A stretch of DNA of 14,876 nt from an uncultured Micavibrio sp. (GTDB taxonomy: Bacteria; Pseudomonadota; Alphaproteobacteria; Micavibrionales; UBA1664). The stretch's first letter is position 1. Each line of letters begins with the position of its first letter. The notes below the pieces were generated by a model, which worked only from the letters and a program-made list of their open reading frames with translations, was not told the DNA's origin and ran no database searches. This document shows positions 6,154 through 13,307 of the stretch, piece after piece. The stretch is taken from contig CALBME010000029.1 of assembly GCA_937896295.1 (NCBI GenBank), positions 1 through 14,876 on the forward strand, given 5' to 3'. Both the position numbers and the translations under genes were made by a program.

Positions 6154-6999
6154 CTAATTCAGCGAATGAACGATATGTTCCGCAAGTGCCTGACCGGCCT
6201 TGGAAAGTTTGTCTTTTTTCATCAGGGCGATCTCCGAATCCGAAAGCGTGGGCAGCTTAATGGGGCCGCGGACCGGGCTCAATCCTTCAGGAACCATGTT
6301 CGCGGGCAGCACGGCAATGCCCAGTCCCGCCTTTACCGCCGCGATGGTTCCGGCAAGGCTCGGGCTGGTATAGGCGATATGCCACGGCTTATGCGTCCGG
6401 TCGAGGGCGGCCAGCGCGCGTGCGCGGTAGATACATGGCTGGGGAGAGAGGACGAGCGAAATAGGCGTCTTGATCTGGTATGAATCAGCCGCGGCCCAGA
6501 CCAGCGGTTCGCGCCAGACTTTCATGCCGCCTTTGACGGATTCAGGATCGCGTTTCACCAGAACAATGTCGTAATGACCTTTACGAAACCCGTTCATCAG
6601 GTTGAGCGTAAGGTCGCAATGTACGTTCAGCTGAACATGCGGATGCTGTTTTGAGAAAGTGGCAAGAATACCCGGAAGGTAATGCGTGGCGAAGTCTTCC
6701 GGCGTGCCGAGCGTGATCTGTCCCTTGATGTCCGGCTCGTTGAGGCGGCTATACGCCTCCCACTGCAATTCGATGATGCGCCGTGCATATCCGATAAACA
6801 GTTCGCCCTGTTCCGTTAAGACAACCTGTCGATTGCTGCGATCGAAAAGCGTGCATTGAAGACTCTCTTCAAGTTTTTTGATCTGCAGGCTGAGGGCGGA
6901 CTGGGTGCGCCCCATCGATTCTGCTGCACGGCTGAAGCTTCCTGTTTCAGCAATGGCGATAAAGCTTTTTAAAAGAAACGTATCGACATAAAAAGGCAT
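6154..6999 (-). CDS. LysR-family regulator, LrhA/HexA-like
   Basis: A 281-aa LysR-type transcription factor. The winged helix-turn-helix spans about residues 6-65, with AIAETGSFSRAAESMGRTQS (16-34 region) as the recognition part and LFDRSNRQVVLTEQGELFI as the wing. A linker helix follows, then a periplasmic-binding-protein-like effector domain beginning at IKGQITLGTPEDFATHYLPG. That effector start resembles the LrhA/HexA/PecT branch, but the ligand cannot be deduced. Length is a little short for the family (about 300). The ATG at 6999 has only a poor ribosome binding site (CAGG directly before it), yet it puts the DNA-binding domain at the normal position. There is no divergent target gene; the nearest upstream gene is the 52-aa membrane protein. 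No clear terminator follows; a T-rich stretch is seen on the minus strand around 6115-6140. Confidence 0.9.
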   Translation of the reverse strand: MPFYVDTFLLKSFIAIAETGSFSRAAESMGRTQSALSLQIKKLEESLQCTLFDRSNRQVVLTEQGELFIGYARRIIELQWEAYSRLNEPDIKGQITLGTPEDFATHYLPGILATFSKQHPHVQLNVHCDLTLNLMNGFRKGHYDIVLVKRDPESVKGGMKVWREPLVWAAADSYQIKTPISLVLSPQPCIYRARALAALDRTHKPWHIAYTSPSLAGTIAAVKAGLGIAVLPANMVPEGLSPVRGPIKLPTLSDSEIALMKKDKLSKAGQALAEHIVHSLN

Positions 7000-7055
7000 C
7001 CTGAAAACATATACCAGAAGCAGGTTTATTAAAAATCATTTGCGTATATCAGAAA

Positions 7056-7079
7056 AAGGCCGCCTTTCCGGGCGGCCTT
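7056..7079 (-). terminator. Intrinsic terminator of the GS-PfpI-small membrane protein group
   Basis: AAGGCCGCC (7056-7064) and GGCGGCCTT (7071-7079) form a 9-bp GC-rich stem with a 6-nt loop. In the minus direction it runs straight into TTTTT, a classic rho-independent terminator 24 nt past the 52-aa gene. Confidence 0.85.
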
Positions 7080-7103
7080 CTACGAAGAATATACGGTATG
7101 CGC

Positions 7104-7262
7104 CTATTGCTGCTGGATGGAGGCAATAAGCGGCAGCAGGAAAAACAGGACCCCCGCAAAAAACAGGCCGATCAGAAGGGCCACGCCAACCCAGGGAAAA
7201 CCACCCTTGTTACGGGCGCGTTCGACCGGGGTGGGTGGCACATGATCCATGGCTTGTGGCAT
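7104..7262 (-). CDS. Small single-pass membrane protein, 52 aa
   Basis: The minus strand from ATG 7262 to TAG 7104-7106 encodes 52 residues: a polar, Pro-containing N-terminus (MPQAMDHVPPTPVERARNKG), then one strong hydrophobic helix of about 22 residues starting at PWVGVALL, ending IASIQQQ. Basic residues just before the helix predict an N-in orientation. AAGGAG lies 8 nt before the ATG and overlaps the stop of the PfpI-like gene (12-nt gap), and a terminator follows, so this is very probably a real gene co-transcribed with pfpI. I know no named family. It may be a small membrane modulator or anchor; the function is not inferable. Confidence 0.75.
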   Translation of the reverse strand: MPQAMDHVPPTPVERARNKGGFPWVGVALLIGLFFAGVLFFLLPLIASIQQQ

Positions 7263-7274
7263 GACGCGGTCTCC

Positions 7275-7844
7275 TTATGCTGCTTTTTTCTGACGGTCGT
7301 GGATGCCTTCGGCAATTTCCTCGATCATCTTGGCGCAGAACGCGGGCAGATCGTCCGGCTTGCGGCTGGTGACAAGGCCCTGATCGGTATGGACCTCTTC
7401 ATCCACCCATGTGCCACCGGCATTGATGATGTCGGTCTTAAGTGACGGCCACGATGTGATGGTACGGCCTTTCAGGACACCGGCTTCCACCAGTGTCCAC
7501 GGCCCGTGGCAGATGGCGGCAACCGGCTTTTTCGCTTCGAAGAACGCTTTGACAAAGGCGACGGCTTTTTTGTCCATGCGCAAGGCATCGGGGTTGGCCA
7601 CGCCGCCCGGCAGGACAAGGGCGTCGTAGTCATCAGCGTTGACGTCACCAATCATCTTGTCGACGGTGCATTTTTTGCCCTTTTCGTCATGTTTCATGCC
7701 CTGAATTTCGCCGGGCTTAAGGGAGATAAGCGTAGGAATGCCGCCGCCATTCTTGACGGCGTCCCAGGGCTGGATCAGTTCGGATTCTTCAAATCCGTCT
7801 GTTGCCAGGAATGCGACGCGTTTTCCTTGAATACGTTGTGCCAT
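7275..7844 (-). CDS. PfpI/DJ-1 family protein, YhbO-like
   Basis: A 189-aa protein of the DJ-1/PfpI superfamily, close in layout to E. coli YhbO, a stress-protective protein reported as a deglycase or glyoxalase. The nucleophile elbow is AICHGPWTL with C112 followed by H113. The supporting glutamate lies in DGFEESEL (E19 or E20). LVLPGG (76-81) and LVTSRKPDDLPAF (157-169) are typical of this branch. The ATG has AAAGGAG 6 nt upstream. It follows the glutamine synthetase by 71 nt with no terminator visible between them, and is followed 12 nt later by the small membrane protein. It is not PuuD-like despite lying next to a PuuA-like gene: the sequence matches PfpI, not gamma-Glu-GABA hydrolase. 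The precise reaction is debated even for the family. Confidence 0.9.
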   Translation of the reverse strand: MAQRIQGKRVAFLATDGFEESELIQPWDAVKNGGGIPTLISLKPGEIQGMKHDEKGKKCTVDKMIGDVNADDYDALVLPGGVANPDALRMDKKAVAFVKAFFEAKKPVAAICHGPWTLVEAGVLKGRTITSWPSLKTDIINAGGTWVDEEVHTDQGLVTSRKPDDLPAFCAKMIEEIAEGIHDRQKKAA

Positions 7845-7915
7845 AACAGGCTCCTTTCATGATGTGGGATCGGCAGACCAACAGATGAAAGGCGCGTAGG
7901 GTTCCGAAAAGGGCG

Positions 7916-9277
7916 TCAGATGTGACGCATATAGGCTTCTATTTCCGCACTGGAAACGCGGCTGTCCATGATGTCCTTTTCCTGCTGTTTACAGGCCGCA
8001 TAGACGCCGCGGAAATGTTTGCCGAAATATTTGGCGATGAAGGGCGATGTTTCGAATGCCTTCAGCGCATCGGGCAGGGTGTTGGGCAGCAGTTTTGCCT
8101 TGGAATCCCACACATTGCCTTTCAGGGCCGGCCCGGGGTTCATCTTGTTGACCATGCCGTCATAGGCACCCGCCAGCATCACCGCCATCAGCAGGTAAAT
8201 ATTGGCATCCGCCCCCGCCACGCGATGCTCAAGCCGTGTGGCAACGGCGTCGCTTTCGGGAATGCGCACGGCCGCTGTGCGATTGTCGTACGCCCACGAT
8301 ACCGATGTGGGGGCGTGCGCGCCCGGCGCGAAACGGCGATAGGAATTTAAGTTCGGCGCAAACACCAGCATGGAATCCGGCATGGCCTTCATCAGGCCGC
8401 CGACGGCGTGTCGCAGGGCCGGCGTGCCTTTATTGCCGGTGGGTGCCGCAAAGATGTTTTTTCCGTTTTGGTCGAGAATGCTGAAATGCACATGCAGGCC
8501 GCTGCCGGATTTGCCGACATAGGGCTTGGCCATGAACGTCGCGTCCAGCCCATGCTTGCGCGAAACGTTGCGCACCACGCGCTTCATCAGGACGGCCTGG
8601 TCTGCGGCCAGCAGGGCATCGGCCCCGTGCATCAGGTTGATTTCGAACTGGCCGGGGCCGTTTTCCGAAATGGTCGTATCCGTGGGGATGTTTTGCGCGC
8701 GGCACGTATCGTGGATTTCGGTCAGGACGTCGTTGAACTCCGCCATCTCGTCCAGATTGAACATGTGCGACTCGCGTGACCGTACCTTGGATCGCGGGGC
8801 AATCGGCGCCTGCGGGTCGCCGCGTTCATCAGCCTTCGGATCGACCAGGTAGAATTCAAGTTCGGCGGCCACCACGGGCGTCCAGCCTTTTTTGGCGTAC
8901 AGATCCAGTACCTTTTTCAGGATATGGCGCGGATCCGCGAAAAAGGGCGAACCGTCGCTTTCCTGCATCGACATGATCAGCTGCGCGGTGGGATGCTTGA
9001 CCCATGTGGCCCGGGAAAGGCTGCTGGGAACGCCCTTGCATACGCCGTCGCCGTCGCCTGTTTCGAGGACCAGCTTGGCGCCAAGAACGTCCTGGCCCCA
9101 GATATCGACGGCAAAGGCCGAACGCGGCATGCGCAGGCCCGATGAAAAAACCTTCTTCGCGCTTGAGACCGGCATGCGTTTGCCGCGCGCGACGCCGTTC
9201 ACATCAATAATGAACGCATCGACATCCTGAATGTCGGGATTTTTCTTTAAAAATGCGGCAAGGGTGTCCTCAACCAT
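7916..9277 (-). CDS. Glutamine synthetase family, gamma-glutamylpolyamine synthetase-like
   Basis: A 453-aa enzyme with the complete GS fold, most like PuuA-type enzymes that ligate glutamate to putrescine or related amines with ATP. The N-terminal beta-grasp domain begins VDAFIIDVNGVARGKRMP (19-36). Metal and substrate residues are visible: E139 and E141 in AAELEFYL, E205 and E212 in ISENGPGQFEINL, H262 and H264 in SGSGLHVHFS, R315 in NSYRRFAPGAHAP, and R333 and R338 in DNRTAAVRIP. The adenylylation loop tyrosine motif of GlnA was not seen, supporting a catabolic rather than a main assimilatory enzyme. The ATG at 9277 lacks a well-spaced ribosome binding site (AAAGG 15 nt away). It is divergent from the RNA methyltransferase. 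No other puu genes are present in the window, so the amine substrate is uncertain. Confidence 0.9.
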   Translation of the reverse strand: MVEDTLAAFLKKNPDIQDVDAFIIDVNGVARGKRMPVSSAKKVFSSGLRMPRSAFAVDIWGQDVLGAKLVLETGDGDGVCKGVPSSLSRATWVKHPTAQLIMSMQESDGSPFFADPRHILKKVLDLYAKKGWTPVVAAELEFYLVDPKADERGDPQAPIAPRSKVRSRESHMFNLDEMAEFNDVLTEIHDTCRAQNIPTDTTISENGPGQFEINLMHGADALLAADQAVLMKRVVRNVSRKHGLDATFMAKPYVGKSGSGLHVHFSILDQNGKNIFAAPTGNKGTPALRHAVGGLMKAMPDSMLVFAPNLNSYRRFAPGAHAPTSVSWAYDNRTAAVRIPESDAVATRLEHRVAGADANIYLLMAVMLAGAYDGMVNKMNPGPALKGNVWDSKAKLLPNTLPDALKAFETSPFIAKYFGKHFRGVYAACKQQEKDIMDSRVSSAEIEAYMRHI

Positions 9278-9295
9278 GGAAGGGAGATTAAACCT

Positions 9296-9325
9296 TTGCC
9301 CTTTTCAAAGCAAATGTCCTATAAA
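9296..9325 (+). promoter_or_regulatory. Probable promoter of the RNA methyltransferase
   Basis: TTGCCC (9296-9301) and TATAAA (9320-9325) are 18 nt apart. The expected transcription start (about 9331-9333) is only a few nt before the ATG at 9336, so the mRNA would be nearly leaderless, in line with the lack of a ribosome binding site. Confidence 0.45.
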
Positions 9326-9335
9326 ACCAACTCTA

Positions 9336-10601
9336 ATGGCTGGCGACTTGATAATTCATCAACTTGGACCAAAGGGCGACGGAATTCACGATTCCGCGCG
9401 CGGGCGCATTTATGTCGACCGTACACTGCCGGGCGACTCTGTTCAGGCAAAAATCCGCCGCGGTGATGACGGCATCATTCGCGGCGATCTGGTCGAAGTC
9501 GTCAAACACTCGCCCCATCGCGTGGCGGCACCCTGTCCTTATTATGATGTCTGCGGCGGATGCACGATGCAGCATGCGGAAGATGGTTTCTACCGCGACT
9601 GGAAAGTTGAAATCGTGCGCGATGCGCTTGAAAAGAAAGGCGTGCGGCCCAGGGTCTGGCTCGACCCGGTTTTTCTGCCTGCGGGCAATCGCCGCCGCGC
9701 CACCTTTGCGGCTTACAAGAAAAACAACCTTGTCACGCTTGGGTATTACAAGCGCCGCACGCATAGCGTAACGCCGATTGATGCCTGCCTGGTGGCCGAT
9801 CCCGCCATCATGGGTCTGCGCAACAAGCTGGTGATGCTGCTGGTTCCCATTCTTCAGGAAGGCAAGGCGGCGGATGTCTTCATTCAGTTCGTCAACGGCC
9901 AGTTCGACATCATCATCACCGGTCCTGTCGGTAAGAAGGGCAAGCCCGACCTGCCGCTGCGCGAGGCCATTGCGCAGATGGCGCATACATCGCGTATCAA
10001 CCGCATCGGCTGGCGCGCGCGCGACCGCGACCCGATTGAGGTGATGATCGAACGCGAACCCATACGTATCCGCTTTGGCGCGCTGGACGTGAAACTGCCG
10101 CCCATGGCGTTTTTACAGCCGACCAGGGCAGGGGAAAAGGCGCTGACCGACGCGGTTATGGAGCTGCTGCCGGAAAAGGGGCGGTTTGCCGATCTGTTCT
10201 GCGGCTGTGGCACGTTTTCCGGGCCCATGCTCGAACGCGGGCAGGTCGATGCCTTCGACAGCGTCGGCCCCGCCATCACCGCTCTGGAAAAGGCCGCGGG
10301 CGGCAAACCGCTCAAGGCGCTGCGCCGCGACCTGTTTAAAAATCCCCTGCGCCGGGACGAGGCGAACAAATACGACGCCATTGTTTTCGACCCGCCCCGC
10401 GCCGGCGCGCAGGAACAAAGCCGTAATCTCGCATCCGGCAAAACGCCTGTCCTGATCGGTGTGTCCTGCAATCCCGCCACCTTCGCGCGCGATGCCCGCA
10501 CCATCATCGATGGCGGCTACCGCTTGGAAAGCGTGCGCATCATCGATCAGTTCACGTGGTCGCACCACGTTGAGCTGGTGGCGTTGTTCACGAAAAGATG
10601 A
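9336..10601 (+). CDS. RlmD/TrmA-family RNA (uracil-5-)-methyltransferase
   Basis: A 421-aa SAM-dependent enzyme that methylates uridine C5 in rRNA or tRNA. An N-terminal TRAM-like RNA-binding domain (about 3-55, with GPKGDGIHD) is followed by a 4Fe-4S site formed by C67, C73 and C76 (PCPYYDVCGGC) and C151 (PIDACLVAD). The SAM-binding loop is FADLFCGCGTFSG (284-296). FDPPRAGAQEQ (351-361) and the catalytic C378 in VSCNPATFARD complete the active site. The iron-sulfur cysteines favour RlmD/RlmC-like rRNA enzymes over TrmA, but the target base is not certain. The frame is open back to 9231 with an ATG at 9276; I chose 9336 because the TRAM domain then begins normally, the promoter lies between, and longer forms would overlap the divergent glutamine synthetase. 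A terminator follows at once. Confidence 0.9.
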   Translation: MAGDLIIHQLGPKGDGIHDSARGRIYVDRTLPGDSVQAKIRRGDDGIIRGDLVEVVKHSPHRVAAPCPYYDVCGGCTMQHAEDGFYRDWKVEIVRDALEKKGVRPRVWLDPVFLPAGNRRRATFAAYKKNNLVTLGYYKRRTHSVTPIDACLVADPAIMGLRNKLVMLLVPILQEGKAADVFIQFVNGQFDIIITGPVGKKGKPDLPLREAIAQMAHTSRINRIGWRARDRDPIEVMIEREPIRIRFGALDVKLPPMAFLQPTRAGEKALTDAVMELLPEKGRFADLFCGCGTFSGPMLERGQVDAFDSVGPAITALEKAAGGKPLKALRRDLFKNPLRRDEANKYDAIVFDPPRAGAQEQSRNLASGKTPVLIGVSCNPATFARDARTIIDGGYRLESVRIIDQFTWSHHVELVALFTKR

Positions 10602-10618
10602 CCAAAGAGCCGCATAAA

Positions 10619-10645
10619 AAAACGGACCCGTGAAGGGTCCGTTTT
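10619..10645. terminator. Bidirectional intrinsic terminator
   Basis: AAAACGGACCC (10619-10629) and GGGTCCGTTTT (10635-10645) form a perfect 11-bp stem with a 5-nt loop. T-rich ends exist in both directions, so it serves both the RNA methyltransferase (plus) and the ammonium transporter (minus), which converge here. Confidence 0.9.
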
Positions 10646-10666
10646 AGTTTCCACTTAGGAGAAAGC

Positions 10667-12004
10667 TTAGTTGTACACGTGAACTTTTTCACCGTGCAGG
10701 GCCATGTCCAGGCCCGAACGCTCGGTGTGTTCGTCGACGCGGATGCCGATGGTGTATTTCAGCAGCGTCAGGATGATGAACGTCACGGCGGCTGAGTAAG
10801 CCACTGTGACCACAACGGCCAGCGCCTGTGCAACGACCTGGTTCGGGTTGCCGGCCAGAAGACCGACGCCGACCGGGTTGATCGCCGGCGAGGCGTAAAC
10901 ACCCGTCAGCAACGCGCCGACAATGCCGCCCACGCCGTGAATGCCAAAGGCATCCAGCGAGTCGTCATAGCCAAGGCGTTCTTTCATGAACGCCACGGCA
11001 AAGAAGCAGAACACGGAAGCCGCGATACCGAACACGATGCTGGCGCCGAAATCGACGAAGCCCGAACCCGGGGTGATGGCGACGAGGCCGGCGACGAAGC
11101 CGGACAGGGCGCCCGCGACCGACGGTTTGCCTTTGACCATCCATTCCAGCAGGACCCACGCCATGCAGGCAGTGGCCGCAGCGGTGTTGGTCACCAGGAA
11201 CGCCATACCGGCCAGGTTGTTGGCAGCCAGCGTGGAACCGGCGTTGAAGCCGAACCAGCCGACCCACAGCAACGCGCCGCCGATGACGGACAGGATCAGG
11301 TTGTTGGAAGAAGACTGCGAAACCTGGACCGACTTGCCAAGGACAAGCGCGGCGACAAGGCCGGCAACGCCCGAGGAAATGTGGACGACGGTACCGCCGG
11401 CGAAGTCCAGCGCGACGCCAAAGCCCAGCAGGCCTTTGTAGTCGGTCATGCCGACGCCGCCGAGGAAGCCGCCCGGACCCCAGACCCAGTGGGCGATCGG
11501 CGCGTAGACGAAGATCGACCACAGGACCGAGAACACCAGCACGGCCGAGAATTTGATACGGTCCGCGATCGAACCCAGGATAATCGCGCAGGTGATGATC
11601 GCGAATTTCATCTGGAACAGCATGAACACGGTTTCCGGAATGGTACCGGTGACCGAGTCAACGCCCACCCCTTTCAGGAACAGTTTGGAAAGGCCGCCTG
11701 AAAAACCGGTGCCTTCGGTGAAAACCATGGAATAGGTGATAATCGGCCAGACCAGGCTGACGATGCAGGCAACAGCCAGCGTCTGCATCAGCACGGCCAG
11801 AACGTTGTCCTTGCGGACCAGGCCGCCGTAGAACAGGGCAAGACCCGGCAGGGTCATCATGAGGACGAGCAGGGCGGATACAAGCATCCACGCCGTATCG
11901 CCTTTGTCGATGACCGGGGCGGCGGCCTGCGCGAACGCATCCGGCGCAAGACACATCAGCGCGCTGACGGCTCCCAGCAGTTTGAGGTTCATTTTCTTAA
12001 GCAT
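10667..12004 (-). CDS. amtB: Ammonium transporter AmtB
   Basis: A 445-aa Amt/Mep/Rh channel conducting ammonium across the inner membrane. It has a cleavable signal peptide (1-25, ending PDAFA-QA) and eleven membrane helices. The twin histidines are H208 in FAGGTVVHISSG and H356 in DAFGIHGVGG. D200, a conserved structural acid, sits just before the first. The C-terminal tail GLDMALHGEKVHVYN matches the conserved cytosolic tail that contacts the PII protein GlnK. The first ATG (12004) has only a weak purine-rich site (GAGAGAA); a second ATG at codon 5 is possible. No glnK gene is adjacent: the gene upstream is the MCP/Cache protein, separated by a terminator, and no sigma54-type GG...GC promoter was seen in the 75-nt gap, which is atypical for a nitrogen-regulated amtB. 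Confidence 0.95.
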   Translation of the reverse strand: MLKKMNLKLLGAVSALMCLAPDAFAQAAAPVIDKGDTAWMLVSALLVLMMTLPGLALFYGGLVRKDNVLAVLMQTLAVACIVSLVWPIITYSMVFTEGTGFSGGLSKLFLKGVGVDSVTGTIPETVFMLFQMKFAIITCAIILGSIADRIKFSAVLVFSVLWSIFVYAPIAHWVWGPGGFLGGVGMTDYKGLLGFGVALDFAGGTVVHISSGVAGLVAALVLGKSVQVSQSSSNNLILSVIGGALLWVGWFGFNAGSTLAANNLAGMAFLVTNTAAATACMAWVLLEWMVKGKPSVAGALSGFVAGLVAITPGSGFVDFGASIVFGIAASVFCFFAVAFMKERLGYDDSLDAFGIHGVGGIVGALLTGVYASPAINPVGVGLLAGNPNQVVAQALAVVVTVAYSAAVTFIILTLLKYTIGIRVDEHTERSGLDMALHGEKVHVYN

Positions 12005-12040
12005 TAAGTTTCTCTCTTTTTACTTGTCAGTAGTGATCAA

Positions 12041-12069
12041 TAAAAAAGCGCATGTCTTCACACATGCGC
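12041..12069 (-). terminator. Intrinsic terminator of the MCP/Cache gene
   Basis: GCGCATGT (12048-12055) and ACATGCGC (12062-12069) form an 8-bp stem with a 6-nt loop. In the minus direction it is followed by TTTTTTATT. It ends the gene stopping at 12080 and separates it from amtB. Confidence 0.85.
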
Positions 12070-12079
12070 CGTACTTTAA

Positions 12080-13147
12080 TTAGATACCGTCAGACGTAAG
12101 CTTTTTTTCAATTTCCTCGCGGCTGACCGGTTTCTGAATGACAACCCCGTACCAGCCAAGGCCGTCATATTCCTCGTAACCGATGGTGCGGGCGAACGCG
12201 ACGATGTTGCCCGCCTGATCGTAATAATTTCCGCTCTGCGCGCCGCCGGTCTGCAGATCGTACTGGCTGTAAATGCCCTGTCCGTCCGATGACTGGATGA
12301 TACGCTGCTTGCCGTCCAGCAGAAGGACGCGTGAACGTGTCTTTTCCTCGTCCGTCAGCGTCGGCTCGTTCACGACGATGGTGCGTGACTGCGGACCCCA
12401 GTCAAAGAAAACACCAAGAACGCCCAGGGCTTCGCCCTGCAGCTCGCCGCCGCGGCGCACGGCGGCCGAATACACGGCCGCCATGTTGTTGTTGTGGATC
12501 GCCGAGGTGTGGATTTCGTCCACGATGTAATCCGCTCCGCTTTGCGTGTTCATGGCTTCATAGAACCAGCGTTCTTTTTTCACGTTGGCGCTGGCGGCGG
12601 CCGGGAACAGGTCGGGGCGTGAAATCGCCAGGACATTGCCCTCGGTATCGGTCAGCACCAGGTTCATGTATACGCCGTAAAATTTATTAATGACGCCGAG
12701 GCGTTTCGTCGCATGCTCGCGGTTTTCCGCGCTGGGCGTCTCGACGCAGCGCCAGAAGGCTTCGTCCGTCGCCCACCAGCGGCAGTCGGCAGTGCGTTCG
12801 TACAGGTTGCGCACAATGATCTGGACAAGGGTCTGCGCCATGTCGGTGAGGCGTCCGCCCTCGACCTGCTGGACCATCTTCTCGGTGACATCAATGCCGT
12901 ATCCGATACGTTTGATAATCAACGATTTAAATTTGTCGGAATTTTCCTTGGCCTGCTTGGCAAGGGATTTGACCTCGTTCGCAACGACGATGAATCCGCG
13001 TCCTGCTTCTCCCGACCGCGCCGCTTCGATCGTGGCGTTCAGGGCCAGCATGTTGGTCTGGCTGGCAATAGTTTCGTTGTCTTTGGAGAACTTTTTAACG
13101 TCATCCTCGATTTTATGGATAAGACGCTCAATGACACGCGGCATCAT
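12080..13147 (-). CDS. Cytosolic MCP-tip protein with C-terminal Cache-like sensor
   Basis: A 355-aa protein with the domain order of chemoreceptors reversed. Residues about 5-78 are a coiled coil containing the MCP signalling tip: TNMLALNATIEAARSGEAGR (31-50), followed by GFIVVANEVKSLAKQAKE. This is the CheA/CheW-contacting hairpin, but each arm is very short, with little room for methylation helices. From about 85 a helix leads to NLYERTADCRWWATDEAFW (114-132) and a Cache-like sensor with VYMNLVLTDTEGNVLAISRP (159-178), WFYEAMNTQSGADYIVDEIH, LGVLGVFFDW and a final WYGVVIQKPVS. No signal peptide or membrane helix is seen, so it should act in the cytosol. The start is fixed by an in-frame TAA two codons upstream; AAAGGG lies 12 nt before the first of two ATGs. 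From memory, similar proteins exist in alphaproteobacteria. Ligand unknown. Confidence 0.85.
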   Translation of the reverse strand: MMPRVIERLIHKIEDDVKKFSKDNETIASQTNMLALNATIEAARSGEAGRGFIVVANEVKSLAKQAKENSDKFKSLIIKRIGYGIDVTEKMVQQVEGGRLTDMAQTLVQIIVRNLYERTADCRWWATDEAFWRCVETPSAENREHATKRLGVINKFYGVYMNLVLTDTEGNVLAISRPDLFPAAASANVKKERWFYEAMNTQSGADYIVDEIHTSAIHNNNMAAVYSAAVRRGGELQGEALGVLGVFFDWGPQSRTIVVNEPTLTDEEKTRSRVLLLDGKQRIIQSSDGQGIYSQYDLQTGGAQSGNYYDQAGNIVAFARTIGYEEYDGLGWYGVVIQKPVSREEIEKKLTSDGI

Positions 13148-13205
13148 GGGTTATTCTGACCCTTTCTGGAAATGGTTGAATGTCCAGTTATGAGTCATCA
13201 TTTTA

Positions 13206-13230
13206 ATACAGATTAACGTTACATCTGTAT
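13206..13230. promoter_or_regulatory. 25-bp palindrome upstream of the MCP/Cache gene
   Basis: ATACAGAT (13206-13213) and ATCTGTAT (13223-13230) are perfect 8-bp inverted arms around the self-palindromic TAACGTTA (13214-13221) plus one base. It lies about 60 nt before the MCP/Cache start and overlaps a TATTAAAAT stretch usable as a -10 region on the minus strand. This is a good operator candidate for a dimeric regulator. Confidence 0.5.
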
Positions 13231-13307
13231 GGATTTCGGCAGGTGAAGAGTCCGCTCACGCCCGGATTTATTGGCTTTGCGGGTAGGTGCGACAATTTGT
13301 CATGTGA

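Noticed and set aside
7098..7445. Plus-strand ORF of 115 codons across the small membrane protein and pfpI
   Set aside because: The opposite strand has two genes with good ribosome binding sites and clear protein features; this ORF has no supporting signal.
9231..9335. Earlier starts (9231 or 9276) for the RNA methyltransferase
   Set aside because: They would overlap the divergent glutamine synthetase start and add residues before the TRAM domain; the visible promoter lies downstream of them.
10937..11701. Plus-strand ORF of 254 codons opposite amtB
   Set aside because: Shadow of amtB: low-complexity Asp/Arg/Gly-rich translation with no family resemblance, while amtB is unmistakable.
13291..13301. 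Short palindrome GACAA-T-TTGTC after the WD40 gene as a terminator
   Set aside because: The stem is only 5 bp, AT-rich and has no following T-run, so termination there is unsupported.
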